A stretch of 64,000 bases of DNA from contig JCKJ01000001.1 in the NCBI GenBank assembly GCA_000525025.1, positions 2,666,001 to 2,730,000 on the forward strand, read 5' to 3'. Origin of the DNA: Methylophilaceae bacterium 11 (GTDB taxonomy: Bacteria; Pseudomonadota; Gammaproteobacteria; Burkholderiales; Methylophilaceae). The position numbers and the translations under genes are program-made. A model generated the notes under the pieces. It searched no databases. It was given only the letters and a program-made list of their open reading frames with translations, and was not told the origin of the DNA. Shown piece after piece: positions 55,744-64,000 of this stretch; position 1 is the stretch's first letter; every line of letters starts with the position of its first letter.

Positions 55744-55770
55744 CACTATATAATTAGTTATGTAGTGATG
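55741..55770. promoter_or_regulatory. 30-bp palindromic operator over the regulator start codon
   Basis: CATCACTATATAATT (55741-55755) and the complement of the adjoining AGTTATGTAGTGATG (55756-55770) agree at 13 of 15 positions. It covers the start codon of the ArsR-type gene, which is the expected place for an autoregulatory site. Confidence 0.75.
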
Positions 55771-55840
55771 TTTGTCAACTATTTTTTATTAAAACAATAC
55801 GACGACGACTGAATTGTATTCAATGATAATAACGGACGTA

Positions 55841-55872
55841 AAAAAAACGGCCCGCAAGCGAGCCGTTTTTTA
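55841..55872. terminator. Bidirectional intrinsic terminator after amt
   Basis: AAAAACGGC (55843-55851) pairs with GCCGTTTTT (55862-55870) with A- and T-runs on the two sides. It ends the torF-glnK-amt operon on the minus strand. Confidence 0.9.
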
Positions 55873-55891
55873 TATTGCTATGACTGACAGA

Positions 55892-57406
55892 TTAAGCGTG
55901 ATATGCGCGCTCACCGTGTTCTGTTGTGTCTAAACCTTCACGTTCAGCTTCTTCAGATACACGTAAACCGATCAACACATCAACGATTTTCAGTGCGATG
56001 AATGATACGACTGCTGATAATACAATCGCGGTCACTACTGCTGTGACTTGTGCAGTCATTTGTGCGCCGAAATCATAAGCAGCCACACCATTTGCAACGT
56101 AATCCACAACACCTGCGCCACCTAATGCTGGGTTTACAAACACACCCGTAGCTAAAGCACCGAAGATACCGCCGATCGCATGCACACCGAATACATCTAA
56201 CGCATCATCATAACCAAGCATGTATTTCACTTTAGTTACAAAGAAGTAGCAGATTGGTGATACAAGTAAACCGATGATGATTGCACCTACTGGGCCTACG
56301 AAACCGCAAGCTGGCGTAATGGCAACCAGACCAGCAACAGCACCAGATGCAGCACCCAACATAGATGGTTTTGATTTACCAAACCACTCAACAAACATCC
56401 ATGAAAGTGTAGCCGCTGCAGTTGCAATGGTAGTGTTTACCAACGCTAATGCCGCATAACCGTTTGCTTCTAAGTTTGAACCAGCGTTGAAACCGTACCA
56501 ACCCACCCATAGTAATGATGCGCCTACCATCGTTAATGTCAGGCTGTGTGGTGTCATGGCTTCTTTACCGTAACCAATACGTTTACCTAATACGAAGGCA
56601 GCCACTAAACCAGCAACACCCGCATTAATGTGCACAACAGTACCACCAGCAAAGTCTAGAGCACCTTTAGCCCACAACCAACCAGCATTAGCTACAACAG
56701 TTTCTAAAGAGGCTGCATCAGTGATGGCATCAGGACCGTCCCAGTACCAAACCATGTGTGCCATTGGCAAGTAAGCAAATGTGAACCAGATCACCATGAA
56801 AGCTAATACAGCAGAGAACTTCATACGCTCAGCAAATGCACCGATAATCAACGCAGGGGTAATAGCAGCAAACGTTAATTGGAACGCTACGAAGAGGTAC
56901 TCAGGAATGTACACGCCTTTGCTGAAAGTTGCTCCCAGTGATTCTGGTGTTACGCCAGCTAAGAAAGCTTTGCCAAGACCACCAAAGAATGGGCTACCGC
57001 CAGTAAACGCGACACTGTAACCATATACAGTCCACAGCACCGCCATCAGTGAGAAAATCACAAATGTTTGCATGAGTACAGACAGCATATTTTTTTGGCG
57101 TACCAAACCGCCGTAGAACAGTGCCAAGCCTGGGATAACCATTAATGTCACCAATATAGTGGCCACAATCATCCATGCACTGTCACCCTTGTTTGGTACT
57201 GGTGTAGGTGCTGCTGCGGCTTCAGCTACTGGCGCAGCTTCTTCTGCAGCTGGTGCTGGCACCGCTTCAGCCACAGCCGCTGCTGTATCTGCAACCGCCT
57301 CTACTGTAGCAGCAGCCGCTTCAGGCAAATCTTCTGCAAAACTATATGGGGTAGCACCCAGACCAAGCACGGCTACTAATGATAAAACTGAAAGAAATTT
57401 TTTCAT
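55892..57406 (-). CDS. amt: Ammonium transporter Amt
   Basis: A 504-residue ammonium channel. After a signal peptide (LSLVAVLGLGATPYSFA) comes an unusual Ala/Glu/Pro/Val-rich stretch of about 50 residues, then eleven membrane helices. Conserved features are the twin histidines (VVHINAGVAGLV and DVFGVHAIGGIFGAL), IPGLALFYGGLVRQKN and the pore region. The ATG at 57406 is chosen because the AGAGGGG ribosome site is 7 bases away; a closer ATG at 57412 would leave almost no spacing. glnK lies 13 bases upstream, the usual glnK-amtB pairing. Confidence 0.95.
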   Translation of the reverse strand: MKKFLSVLSLVAVLGLGATPYSFAEDLPEAAAATVEAVADTAAAVAEAVPAPAAEEAAPVAEAAAAPTPVPNKGDSAWMIVATILVTLMVIPGLALFYGGLVRQKNMLSVLMQTFVIFSLMAVLWTVYGYSVAFTGGSPFFGGLGKAFLAGVTPESLGATFSKGVYIPEYLFVAFQLTFAAITPALIIGAFAERMKFSAVLAFMVIWFTFAYLPMAHMVWYWDGPDAITDAASLETVVANAGWLWAKGALDFAGGTVVHINAGVAGLVAAFVLGKRIGYGKEAMTPHSLTLTMVGASLLWVGWYGFNAGSNLEANGYAALALVNTTIATAAATLSWMFVEWFGKSKPSMLGAASGAVAGLVAITPACGFVGPVGAIIIGLLVSPICYFFVTKVKYMLGYDDALDVFGVHAIGGIFGALATGVFVNPALGGAGVVDYVANGVAAYDFGAQMTAQVTAVVTAIVLSAVVSFIALKIVDVLIGLRVSEEAEREGLDTTEHGERAYHA

Positions 57407-57419
57407 GTCCATGCCCCTC

Positions 57420-57794
<375 letters not shown>

Positions 57795-57835
57795 TTAGTT
57801 GCTTGGCTTACCTTTTTGTAATGAAACTTAACTAC

Positions 57836-58804
57836 TTAGAATGTACGGCCTAATGTAAAGACTAAGCGACCATCATTCAAGTCTTTACTTTGTGCTTTAG
57901 TAGCAGTGCCTTTACCGTTAAAGCTTGTACCGCCGTAGCCTCTGTCGCTCCAGTAGTCATCGTTACTTGCTTCTACGTAATAAACACCTGCATTCCAACC
58001 TTCAGATTTAGCAATGCTGAATGACTTGCTCAAACCAACTTTCCAGTCTGTGTAGTCTGGGTTTGTCTCGTTACTGATAGAGGTACTAGGTAAGTTACCG
58101 TTGCCATCAGCGTAAGCCAAGTTCAATTTACCCGCTACGTTCAAATGACCTACGTGACCAATCAATGTTAAACCGCCAAATGGCAATGGATAAGCAGCAT
58201 TTAACTCAACATACGTAGAACCACTTGTACCGCCATCCCAGCCTGTTTTTTTCTCAGCGCCAAACCAGTCACCTAAAGTAACAGATACTTTTGCGCTTAA
58301 CCATTTATAAGATACGCCAAAGTTTGCCTCATAAGTATCCCAGCGGCCGCCACGTGGTGTTAATACATCATTTGGGTTAACTGCGTTAGATGCTCTGTAT
58401 TTTTTCCAGCTACCGCCCGGATAGAAATAACCAATCACGCCAGCTGAATAGCCTAAGCCTTCAACAGCTGAGATAGTACCGCTGTAGCCGCCATATAAAT
58501 CTAGCTCAACGGTTGCATCTGGGAAAGTGTTAGGTGTTACGTTTGAACCCCAAGCACCTACGAAGAAGCCGCTTGAGTGGGCAATATCAAAACCACCTTG
58601 TAATGCTGGTTTATGCCAGTTTTGTGAGATACCACGTGTATAGTAATCAGATACGATACCGATGTTAGAAGTCGCCGTCCATGCAGACTCTGGCTCTGCT
58701 GGTGCAGCAGCCGGTGCGGCTTCTGCTGGTGCTTCTTCTGCGTATGCAATGTTAGCCATTGCAAGTGTGCTTAATACAGCGGTTAGTAAAATTGATTTGC
58801 GCAT
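57836..58804 (-). CDS. TorF-family putative porin
   Basis: A 322-residue outer-membrane protein of the TorF/Gcw_chp family (conserved in Gram-negatives, found near amt in betaproteobacteria). It has a signal peptide ending AYA, a 20-residue Ala/Pro/Glu linker (from EEAPAEAAP), then amphipathic beta strands, e.g. WTATSNIGIVSDYYTRGISQ, and an aromatic C-terminus (FTLGRTF) expected for an outer-membrane barrel. It is the first gene after the sigma-54 promoter, and probably admits ammonium or other nitrogen sources through the outer membrane (inference). Confidence 0.88.
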   Translation of the reverse strand: MRKSILLTAVLSTLAMANIAYAEEAPAEAAPAAAPAEPESAWTATSNIGIVSDYYTRGISQNWHKPALQGGFDIAHSSGFFVGAWGSNVTPNTFPDATVELDLYGGYSGTISAVEGLGYSAGVIGYFYPGGSWKKYRASNAVNPNDVLTPRGGRWDTYEANFGVSYKWLSAKVSVTLGDWFGAEKKTGWDGGTSGSTYVELNAAYPLPFGGLTLIGHVGHLNVAGKLNLAYADGNGNLPSTSISNETNPDYTDWKVGLSKSFSIAKSEGWNAGVYYVEASNDDYWSDRGYGGTSFNGKGTATKAQSKDLNDGRLVFTLGRTF

Positions 58805-58863
58805 TATTCATTCCCCTCGTTACAAAAAATAGATACAACAAAAAAGATACAACATAAACGCTT

Positions 58864-58881
58864 GAGCAAAACGCATGCCAA
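58864..58881 (-). promoter_or_regulatory. Sigma-54 promoter of the torF-glnK-amt operon
   Basis: On the minus strand TTGGCATGCGTTTTGCTC fits the sigma-54 consensus TGGCAC-N5-TTGC with one mismatch and exact GG/GC spacing. It is about 60 bases before the torF start codon, giving a leader of roughly 50 nt. This fits nitrogen-starvation control through NtrC. Confidence 0.82.
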
Positions 58882-58974
58882 CAATTAAAATATATAACAA
58901 TCATATAGTTATACTAATAATATAAAGCTTTGTATTAATAAATATAATTAATTTATTGATTTATAATAAATATA

Positions 58975-58991
58975 TGCACTATATTGATGCG
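58975..58991. promoter_or_regulatory. NtrC-like enhancer site
   Basis: TGCACTATATTGATGCG has the NtrC form TGCAC-N7-GTGCA, with GCAC and ATGC half-sites seven bases apart and mismatches only at two of the right-arm positions. It is about 100 bp upstream of the sigma-54 promoter, a normal enhancer distance. The 90 bases between are very AT-rich. Confidence 0.6.
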
Positions 58992-59001
58992 TATAAGCAC
59001 A

Positions 59002-59029
59002 TTACACCGTGTATAAACGATGTTAAAAT
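59002..59029 (+). promoter_or_regulatory. Sigma-70-like promoter before ubiK
   Basis: TTACAC at 59002-59007 and TAAAAT at 59024-59029 are separated by 16 bases, 25 bases before the ubiK start codon. Divergent from the torF operon. Confidence 0.5.
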
Positions 59030-59053
59030 GCATCATATTCAGGAGATAAACCG

Positions 59054-59302
59054 ATGTTAAATTCAGAGCTTTTGCATGACTTATCTATTAAAATCAAAGA
59101 GTTAACTAGAAATAGTCCGATTGCCGACCTAGACAAGAACATTCACGCACTAATTCAGGGCGCACTCACCAAAATGGAGCTTATTTCACGCGAAGAGTAT
59201 GATGTGCAAACAGAAGTACTCAAACAGACGAAAGAGAAGCTGAATGCACTGGAAAAGAAACTGGAATCCATCGAAGATTTGTTGCAAAAAAGTCAAAAAT
59301 AA
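59054..59302 (+). CDS. ubiK: Ubiquinone biosynthesis accessory factor UbiK (YqiC)
   Basis: An 82-residue protein with an N-terminal helical region (DLSIKIKELTRNSPIADLDKNIHALIQGALTKMELISREEYDV) and a C-terminal coiled coil (LKQTKEKLNALEKKLESIEDLL). This is the BMFP/YqiC pattern; UbiK helps the Ubi protein-lipid complex make ubiquinone. The ribosome site AGGAG is strong. yifB starts 6 bases after the stop. Confidence 0.9.
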   Translation: MLNSELLHDLSIKIKELTRNSPIADLDKNIHALIQGALTKMELISREEYDVQTEVLKQTKEKLNALEKKLESIEDLLQKSQK

Positions 59303-59308
59303 TCGCGT

Positions 59309-60808
59309 ATGACGCTTGCAGTGTTGTATAGCCGTGCTTTAAATGGCATGGAAGCGCCGGAAGTCGTTGTAGAAGTGCATCTCGCCAACGGGCTGCCAAG
59401 CTTTACTATTGTGGGATTGCCGGAAGCAGAGGTCAAAGAAAGTAAAGATCGGGTGCGGGCCGCCATTCAAACTGCACAATTTGAGTTCCCAGCCAGACGC
59501 ATCACGGTAAATTTAGCCCCGGCTGACTTACCAAAAGAGAGCGGTCGCTACGATTTGCCTATTGCTCTAGGCATTTTGGCTGCCTCCGGTCAAATTCCAG
59601 CGGCGTCCCTCAACCGCTATGAAATTGCCGGAGAACTGGCGTTAACTGGCGAGCTCCGGCCGATTCGCGGCGCACTGGCGATGGCTTACCATATGACGCA
59701 ACGCAAGCATGATGTACAGCGTGCGTTTATCTTGCCCCAAATAAGTGCACAAGAAGCCAGCCTAGTCAAAGACGCGATTATTTACCCGGCGAAATCGCTG
59801 CTAGAGGTATGTGCACACTTGAGCGATCACACCTTGCTGATGCCTCACACCGGAGACGCACCAAATCAAAGCGCCAGCTATCCAGACTTTAATGAGGTAA
59901 AAGGGCAGAGTAGGGCCAAGCGCGCGTTAGAAATTGCAGCAGCAGGTGGACATAGCGTGTTGATGAGCGGCCCGCCAGGTACTGGCAAAAGTATGTTGGC
60001 CAGCCGCTTTGCCAGCATTTTACCCAGCATGAGCGAGCAAGAGGCGTTAGAAAGTGCAGCTATCCAGTCGCTGAGTGGCCGTTACTCGTTAAAACAATGG
60101 AAACAGCGCCCCTTTCGTGCGCCGCATCACACCGCTTCAGGCGTCGCCCTAGTGGGCGGTGGCGGTATCCCGCGACCGGGAGAAATTAGTCTTGCCCATC
60201 ATGGCGTATTGTTTTTAGATGAGCTACCTGAGTTTGATCGCAAAGTACTCGAGGTATTGAGAGAGCCACTAGAAAGCGGACACATCACGATTTCGCGCGC
60301 GGCGCGGCAAGCAGATTTTCCTGCTAAATTCCAATTGATTGCTGCCATGAACCCGTGCCCGTGTGGTTACCTTGGACACTATCACCATCAGTGCCGCTGT
60401 ACGCCAGATCAGGTGTCGCGTTACCGTAGCAAGATTTCCGGGCCGTTCATGGACAGGATAGACTTATTGATAGAAGTCCCCGCACTGAAGGAAGATGAAA
60501 TGATGCAGGCTGCAGTGGCTGAGAGCAGCGCTGACATTCGTGTACGCGTAGAACAAGCACGCAATATACAGCTAGCGCGTCAGCAAATACCAAACGCCAG
60601 TTTAGGCAGCTTGGATATTGACCAGCATTGTGCTGTGGATGAGGCCGGACTCACGCTATTAAAAACAGCGGTGAATCGCATGGGCTTATCGGCACGGGCG
60701 TATCAGCGCATTCTTAAAGTAGCGCGCACCATTGCCGATTTAGCCAATGCGCCAACCATTCAATCTGCGCATATTGCCGAAGCCATTCAATACCGCCGCG
60801 TGGACTAA
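59309..60808 (+). CDS. comM: YifB/ComM family AAA+ ATPase
   Basis: A 499-residue protein of the Mg-chelatase-like family; ComM is a hexameric helicase for branch migration in natural transformation. Visible: N-terminal Lon-like domain (residues 1-170), Walker A SGPPGTGKSMLA, Walker B LFLDELPEF, a zinc-like cysteine motif (CPCGYLGHYHHQCRC) and the C-terminal MGLSARAYQRILKVARTIADL helices. The adjacency of ubiK and yifB is common in betaproteobacteria. The minor pilin genes in the window fit a competence role, though this is only suggestive. Confidence 0.93.
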   Translation: MTLAVLYSRALNGMEAPEVVVEVHLANGLPSFTIVGLPEAEVKESKDRVRAAIQTAQFEFPARRITVNLAPADLPKESGRYDLPIALGILAASGQIPAASLNRYEIAGELALTGELRPIRGALAMAYHMTQRKHDVQRAFILPQISAQEASLVKDAIIYPAKSLLEVCAHLSDHTLLMPHTGDAPNQSASYPDFNEVKGQSRAKRALEIAAAGGHSVLMSGPPGTGKSMLASRFASILPSMSEQEALESAAIQSLSGRYSLKQWKQRPFRAPHHTASGVALVGGGGIPRPGEISLAHHGVLFLDELPEFDRKVLEVLREPLESGHITISRAARQADFPAKFQLIAAMNPCPCGYLGHYHHQCRCTPDQVSRYRSKISGPFMDRIDLLIEVPALKEDEMMQAAVAESSADIRVRVEQARNIQLARQQIPNASLGSLDIDQHCAVDEAGLTLLKTAVNRMGLSARAYQRILKVARTIADLANAPTIQSAHIAEAIQYRRVD

Positions 60809-60816
60809 CTCAGATG

Positions 60817-61887
60817 CTAGGGACTTGAGGGTTTAGCGCGCCTCTGTTGCTGCCGCAATCCTTGCACCAACGCTTCAGACTCTTTTTTACGAGTCTCCGT
60901 ATATTGCAGCAACCCTTCCAGTTGTTGCGCAGACGGCAGCGCAGGGTCATGCGGTAATTTGGATAATTTTTCTAAATGCGCCTGATAAGGCTGAAGGATA
61001 GAAAAATCAATTTTACTCGCGAGTGCATCAAACGACTGGTTGCCTTGCTTACTCTCATGCACAATTTCCAGCCAAGAGCGGTTGATGGCTTGATTTTCAT
61101 ACAAAAACGCACTGATTTCGCTACGCAATAACAGCTCGTCACTCCAGCGGTATTTGGGCTTGGGAATATTATTGGCCAACACAAGGCAGGCAAGCACCAA
61201 TCCGGCGATGGCCATACCGCGGTATTGCAGAGGCATGGCTCTGGCCGTTAATGATTGCGTTAAACCAATGCTCATTAACGACCCGGCAATAAAACCGCCA
61301 ATATGCGCCGCATTATCAATACCAGGAATGACAAATCCCAAGATAATGGTAATCACGGCAAATACACTGCCGCCGCCAAACAGCCATCTAAACTCATGTG
61401 GTGCAATAGCGGCACGTTCACGCCATAAAAAAATCAGCGCCGCGCCGTAGATACCAAAAATAGCGCCTGATGCGCCACCGGAGACTGCGTTATTGCCCTG
61501 TATCACCAGCGAGAGCAAATTGCCGCACAATCCTGCAATCAAATAGATCGTCACGAAACGCCAGCGACCATACATGCGCTCTACTAACTGACCAGCATCC
61601 CATAACGACAAACTATTGAGCAGTAAATGCATCACACCAAAATGCAGAAACATGGCGGTGCCTAAACGCCACCATTCGCCATCTTGCGTGGCAGGGCCAA
61701 AGTTGGCACCCCAGCGTAATTGCACATCATTGGGAGAATGCCAAAAACCGGCGCCACCCACCAGCATGGCCACAAATATCAACACATTGAGCGCGATCAG
61801 GATATAAGTGACTGGCGTAGATTGGCTTCGTTGTGCCAAACGATCGTAAATAGACAACAAAACATCACCTTTTAATTCTTGATTCAT
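60817..61887 (-). CDS. Rhomboid family intramembrane serine protease
   Basis: A 356-residue membrane protein with six or seven helices. The rhomboid catalytic dyad is the serine in VSGGASGAIFGIYG and the histidine in NAAHIGGFIAGSL; the L1-loop HFGVMHLLLNSLSLW motif (family HFNxxHLxxN) is present. A C-terminal soluble extension of about 130 residues (charged, with helices) is unusual in length. Substrate unknown. It is convergent with yifB, 8 bases apart. Confidence 0.9.
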   Translation of the reverse strand: MNQELKGDVLLSIYDRLAQRSQSTPVTYILIALNVLIFVAMLVGGAGFWHSPNDVQLRWGANFGPATQDGEWWRLGTAMFLHFGVMHLLLNSLSLWDAGQLVERMYGRWRFVTIYLIAGLCGNLLSLVIQGNNAVSGGASGAIFGIYGAALIFLWRERAAIAPHEFRWLFGGGSVFAVITIILGFVIPGIDNAAHIGGFIAGSLMSIGLTQSLTARAMPLQYRGMAIAGLVLACLVLANNIPKPKYRWSDELLLRSEISAFLYENQAINRSWLEIVHESKQGNQSFDALASKIDFSILQPYQAHLEKLSKLPHDPALPSAQQLEGLLQYTETRKKESEALVQGLRQQQRRAKPSSP

Positions 61888-62063
61888 CGTTATATGTAGT
61901 CGTGAGCGTCACTATTCAATATTAGCAACATACTAACCCGATTATTGGACATGGATTGAATGCGAGATATTGCGCGCCCAAAAAAATATTTGGCATTTAG
62001 TACGCAGGTCATGCTTGCACAGGTATTATCGTCGCAACCCATCATGAATGAAAAGGAACCACC

Positions 62064-62570
62064 ATGTTAAGCATGTACGATATCAGCATTCCCCCGCTCA
62101 AAAGAACACTGACTAACTTGTCACAGTTGCTCAAAAAAGGCGAGGCATATGCGGCGGCCAAAGAAGCAGACCCTGCTGTGTTAATAGAAGCGCGCTTATT
62201 TATCGACATGTATCCACTAAAACGCCAAGTACAAATTGCAACCGATATGAGTAAAGGTGCAGCAGCCAGACTGGCTGGCGTGGATATTCCCGTCTATGAA
62301 GACAATGAAACTACATTTGAAGCATTGCAGGCGCGCATTGAAAAAACCATTGTCTTTTTAGACAGTGTAGACCCCAAGCAGCTTGAAGGCAGCGAGAGCA
62401 AGTCCATCACGATTACCATACGCAAAGTTGATATCCAGTTCACAGGCATCGACTATCTGCAAAAATGGGTACTGCCCAACGTCTACTTTCATGTCACCAC
62501 GGCATACAACATCATGCGCCATCAGGGTGTCATACTTGGTAAATCTGACTTTTTAGGCCCTAGGAAATAA
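62064..62570 (+). CDS. DUF1993 family protein
   Basis: A 168-residue protein I recognise as DUF1993 from its N-terminus YDISIPPLKRTLTNLSQLLKKGEAYA, the LIEARLFIDMYPLKRQVQIATDMSKGAAARLAG segment and the C-terminal YFHVTTAYNIMRHQGVILGKSDFLG. The fold is probably a DinB-like four-helix bundle. Function unknown. It has a ribosome site AAAAGGAACC, and ATG codons at 62064 and 62073 are possible starts. Confidence 0.88.
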   Translation: MLSMYDISIPPLKRTLTNLSQLLKKGEAYAAAKEADPAVLIEARLFIDMYPLKRQVQIATDMSKGAAARLAGVDIPVYEDNETTFEALQARIEKTIVFLDSVDPKQLEGSESKSITITIRKVDIQFTGIDYLQKWVLPNVYFHVTTAYNIMRHQGVILGKSDFLGPRK

Positions 62571-62672
62571 AATTTATACTGAATTTGCGCAGATAAGGTA
62601 GCGCCGATTTGTATTTTTAGTCACTATTTGATTTAACAGTTAACGCACGCTGTTTTTGTTTAAGGTGAGTCT

Positions 62673-63284
62673 ATGAAACACATTTTGGTGGCAAATGCGA
62701 AAGGTGGCAGTGGCAAAACCACGCTGGCCACCAATTTGGCGGGATACCTGGCATCTCAACAACAGCAGGTGATACTGGCAGATTTAGATAGACAACAATC
62801 AGCCACACAATGGCTGAAACGCAGACCGAAAGATGCGCCAAAAATATTCGCTGCGAATACTGACCATACAGTGCAATGGAAGGTAACGGATTCGCCAGCC
62901 GGCTTGCGTGATGAGAAACTGGCAGATGCTGTGAAAGAAGCGGATTTGGTGATCGTGCCTATTCAGCCTTCCGCGTTTGATATTGGCGCAGCCGGGGATT
63001 TTCTGGAGGTGCTGATTGCAGAAAAAACCATACGCAAACATAAAACCTTTGTGGGCTTGGTGGGCTCACGCGTCAATAGTCGTACCCATGCTGCATTAGG
63101 CTTGGCAGAATTTATGACAGAAACTGGATTGCCAGTGTTAGCCTATCTGCGCAACTCACAGGTGTACACAACGGCTGCCGAGCAAGGGTTGAGTATTTTT
63201 GATATGCGCCCGTCATTGGTCGCACAAGATATTGAACAGTGGTCAGTGTTGCTGGATTGGATTAACGAGAACAGCCAATCCTAA
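62673..63284 (+). CDS. ParA/MinD-family ATPase (orphan)
   Basis: A 203-residue deviant-Walker ATPase: K10-GGSGKTT motif, DLDRQQSATQWLKRR as the switch region (Walker A'), and DLVIVPIQPSAFDIGAAGDFLEVL. The length is that of the short ParA forms such as ParC/PpfA and plasmid types. No parB or centromere-like repeat was found adjacent. It could position a protein complex (chemoreceptor arrays, pili) rather than DNA. The ribosome site is AAGGTGAG. Confidence 0.88.
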   Translation: MKHILVANAKGGSGKTTLATNLAGYLASQQQQVILADLDRQQSATQWLKRRPKDAPKIFAANTDHTVQWKVTDSPAGLRDEKLADAVKEADLVIVPIQPSAFDIGAAGDFLEVLIAEKTIRKHKTFVGLVGSRVNSRTHAALGLAEFMTETGLPVLAYLRNSQVYTTAAEQGLSIFDMRPSLVAQDIEQWSVLLDWINENSQS

Positions 63285-63308
63285 TAGCACCAACACACCA
63301 TACGTAGG

Positions 63309-63725
63309 CTATGGTTTGGCAGGTATCCAATACAAAGGGGTATTTGCTGGTGCATAAAACGTTTTCAATTGGCTTCTTCTCAAGGTTTCATAAGCTTCGT
63401 CCATTGAAATATGTTGCGCCTCAGCTTGTTTAGCAGCAATCGGTCTTGCATACTTAACCCAAGCTGGATTTTCTATATAGCCGCGATCATTCATGCAGGT
63501 TTGCAATACGCGCGATTTTCTCGCCAACTTTTCTAGCTTTTGAAATGGTAGGGCCTCAGGTAGCGCGATGGCCGCTTTTTCTGCAATCAATTCACATTCA
63601 TCGCCCACATGCTCCAATGCCGTCATTGCGCGCGGTGCTTGTTCCTGCTGGTTATTGGTATACCAATACGCCCCCAAACCTAACAATATCAGCAATCCAA
63701 TCACATAGTATGCGTATCGTTTCAA
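63309..63725 (-). CDS. Hypothetical membrane-anchored protein
   Basis: A 138-residue protein with one N-terminal membrane helix (YYVIGLLILLGLGAYWYT) and a periplasmic part with two cysteines (GDECEL and LQTCMNDRGYIENP). It starts with TTG at 63725 behind an AAAGGA ribosome site. The LARKSRVLQTCMNDRGY pattern suggests a small disulfide-containing helical domain. No family recognised. It is convergent with the ParA gene. Confidence 0.7.
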   Translation of the reverse strand: MKRYAYYVIGLLILLGLGAYWYTNNQQEQAPRAMTALEHVGDECELIAEKAAIALPEALPFQKLEKLARKSRVLQTCMNDRGYIENPAWVKYARPIAAKQAEAQHISMDEAYETLRRSQLKTFYAPANTPLYWIPAKP

Positions 63726-63913
63726 TGCGTAATCCTTTGCGTTTTAGTTGATAGAGCATGCGCAATCACTGTGAATACCCATCCATGCACATATCGAAAC
63801 GGTAGCACAATTTACATCAGAAATGCACGATTGGCTCACACTGCACGCTCTACATGTCATGAATGACATCCATCATCGACTAACCATCTGTAGATCATGA
63901 AAAGGAGTGTCTT

Positions 63914-64000
63914 ATGTATAAAAAGTTGAATGTCATGCAGCAGATTAAAACACATATCGTTGCGCTAATTAGCTTGGTGACCGCACTAAGCGGACTCCTC
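63914..64000 (+). CDS. Start of an unidentified ORF, cut by the window end
   Basis: An ATG at 63914 with ribosome site AAAGGAG opens a frame that stays open to the window end (29 codons, MYKKLNVMQQIKTHIVAL, then ISLVTALSGLL). The visible part is basic at first and then hydrophobic, consistent with a signal peptide or membrane anchor. Too little is seen to assign a function. Confidence 0.5.
   Translation, partial: MYKKLNVMQQIKTHIVALISLVTALSGLL

Overview
The window reads as chromosomal DNA of a Gram-negative betaproteobacterium, most likely a methylotroph of the family Methylophilaceae (Methylotenera/Methylophilus-like). This is inferred from gene content: a formaldehyde-activating enzyme (fae), a stand-alone pqqA precursor for the methanol-dehydrogenase cofactor PQQ, 6-phosphogluconate dehydrogenase (ribulose-monophosphate cycle), purU and metH, together with a type IV minor pilin operon, a thiobacillus-type gshA and a TorF-type porin beside glnK-amt. 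I see no rRNA, tRNA, CRISPR array, transposase, prophage or integron. Genes are densely packed, with many overlapping start/stop junctions.

Layout. 1-12.5 kb (+): the cell-shape operon mreC-mreD-mrdA-rodA, then rlpA, a D,D-carboxypeptidase, ybeD, lipB and lipA; then gshA-gshB and an apbE / NusG-domain-II / Gx-transporter trio ending at a terminator. 12.5-19.7 kb (-): minor pilin operon pilE-fimT-pilV-pilW-pilX-pilY1. 19.8-25.6 kb: lptM-lysA-small secreted peptide (+), purU (-), ispH-nudB-nadA-HIT (+). 25.6-32.3 kb (-): metH, mpl, a TonB-like protein and a thioredoxin-like ferredoxin, with a ~100-bp palindromic repeat between the last two. 32.5-37.9 kb: cidA/lrgB, DUF4186, an MFS exporter, a 450-bp non-coding region rich in hairpins, a fasciclin protein, and divergent alkA/alkB. 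38-44 kb: fae, sua5-type tsaC, an MliC-like lipoprotein, a zinc-ribbon protein, a periplasmic protease, a dienelactone hydrolase and gnd. 44-47.4 kb: an unrecognised 59-residue peptide gene with its own attenuator, thiS-thiG-apaG-mltA, and the orphan pqqA. 47.5-55.7 kb (-): a glycosidase-like/lipopolysaccharide-kinase fusion coupled to an LTA-synthase-like enzyme, then an ArsR-type regulator with aas and lplT. 55.9-58.9 kb (-): torF-glnK-amt behind a sigma-54 promoter with an NtrC-like site. 59-64 kb: ubiK, yifB, a rhomboid protease, DUF1993, an orphan ParA and a truncated ORF.

Working together. Much of the window serves the envelope: peptidoglycan synthesis and turnover (mrdA, rodA, rlpA, dacA, mltA, mpl, lysA), outer-membrane maturation (lptM), lysophospholipid repair (aas-lplT) and a possible surface-glycan system (47.5-51.8 kb). 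A second theme is one-carbon and cofactor metabolism (fae, gnd, metH, purU, pqqA, lipAB, thiSG, nadA, nudB). A third is nitrogen uptake under NtrC/sigma-54 control.

Best candidates for something new are the 59-residue peptide ending in Cys-Asp-Cys-Val behind a strand-specific attenuator, the glycosidase/kinase fusion coupled to an LtaS-like enzyme, the orphan pqqA, and the structured non-coding DNA at 35.2-35.6 kb and 25.97-26.07 kb. All functional calls come from reading motifs and remembered families; no database search was run.
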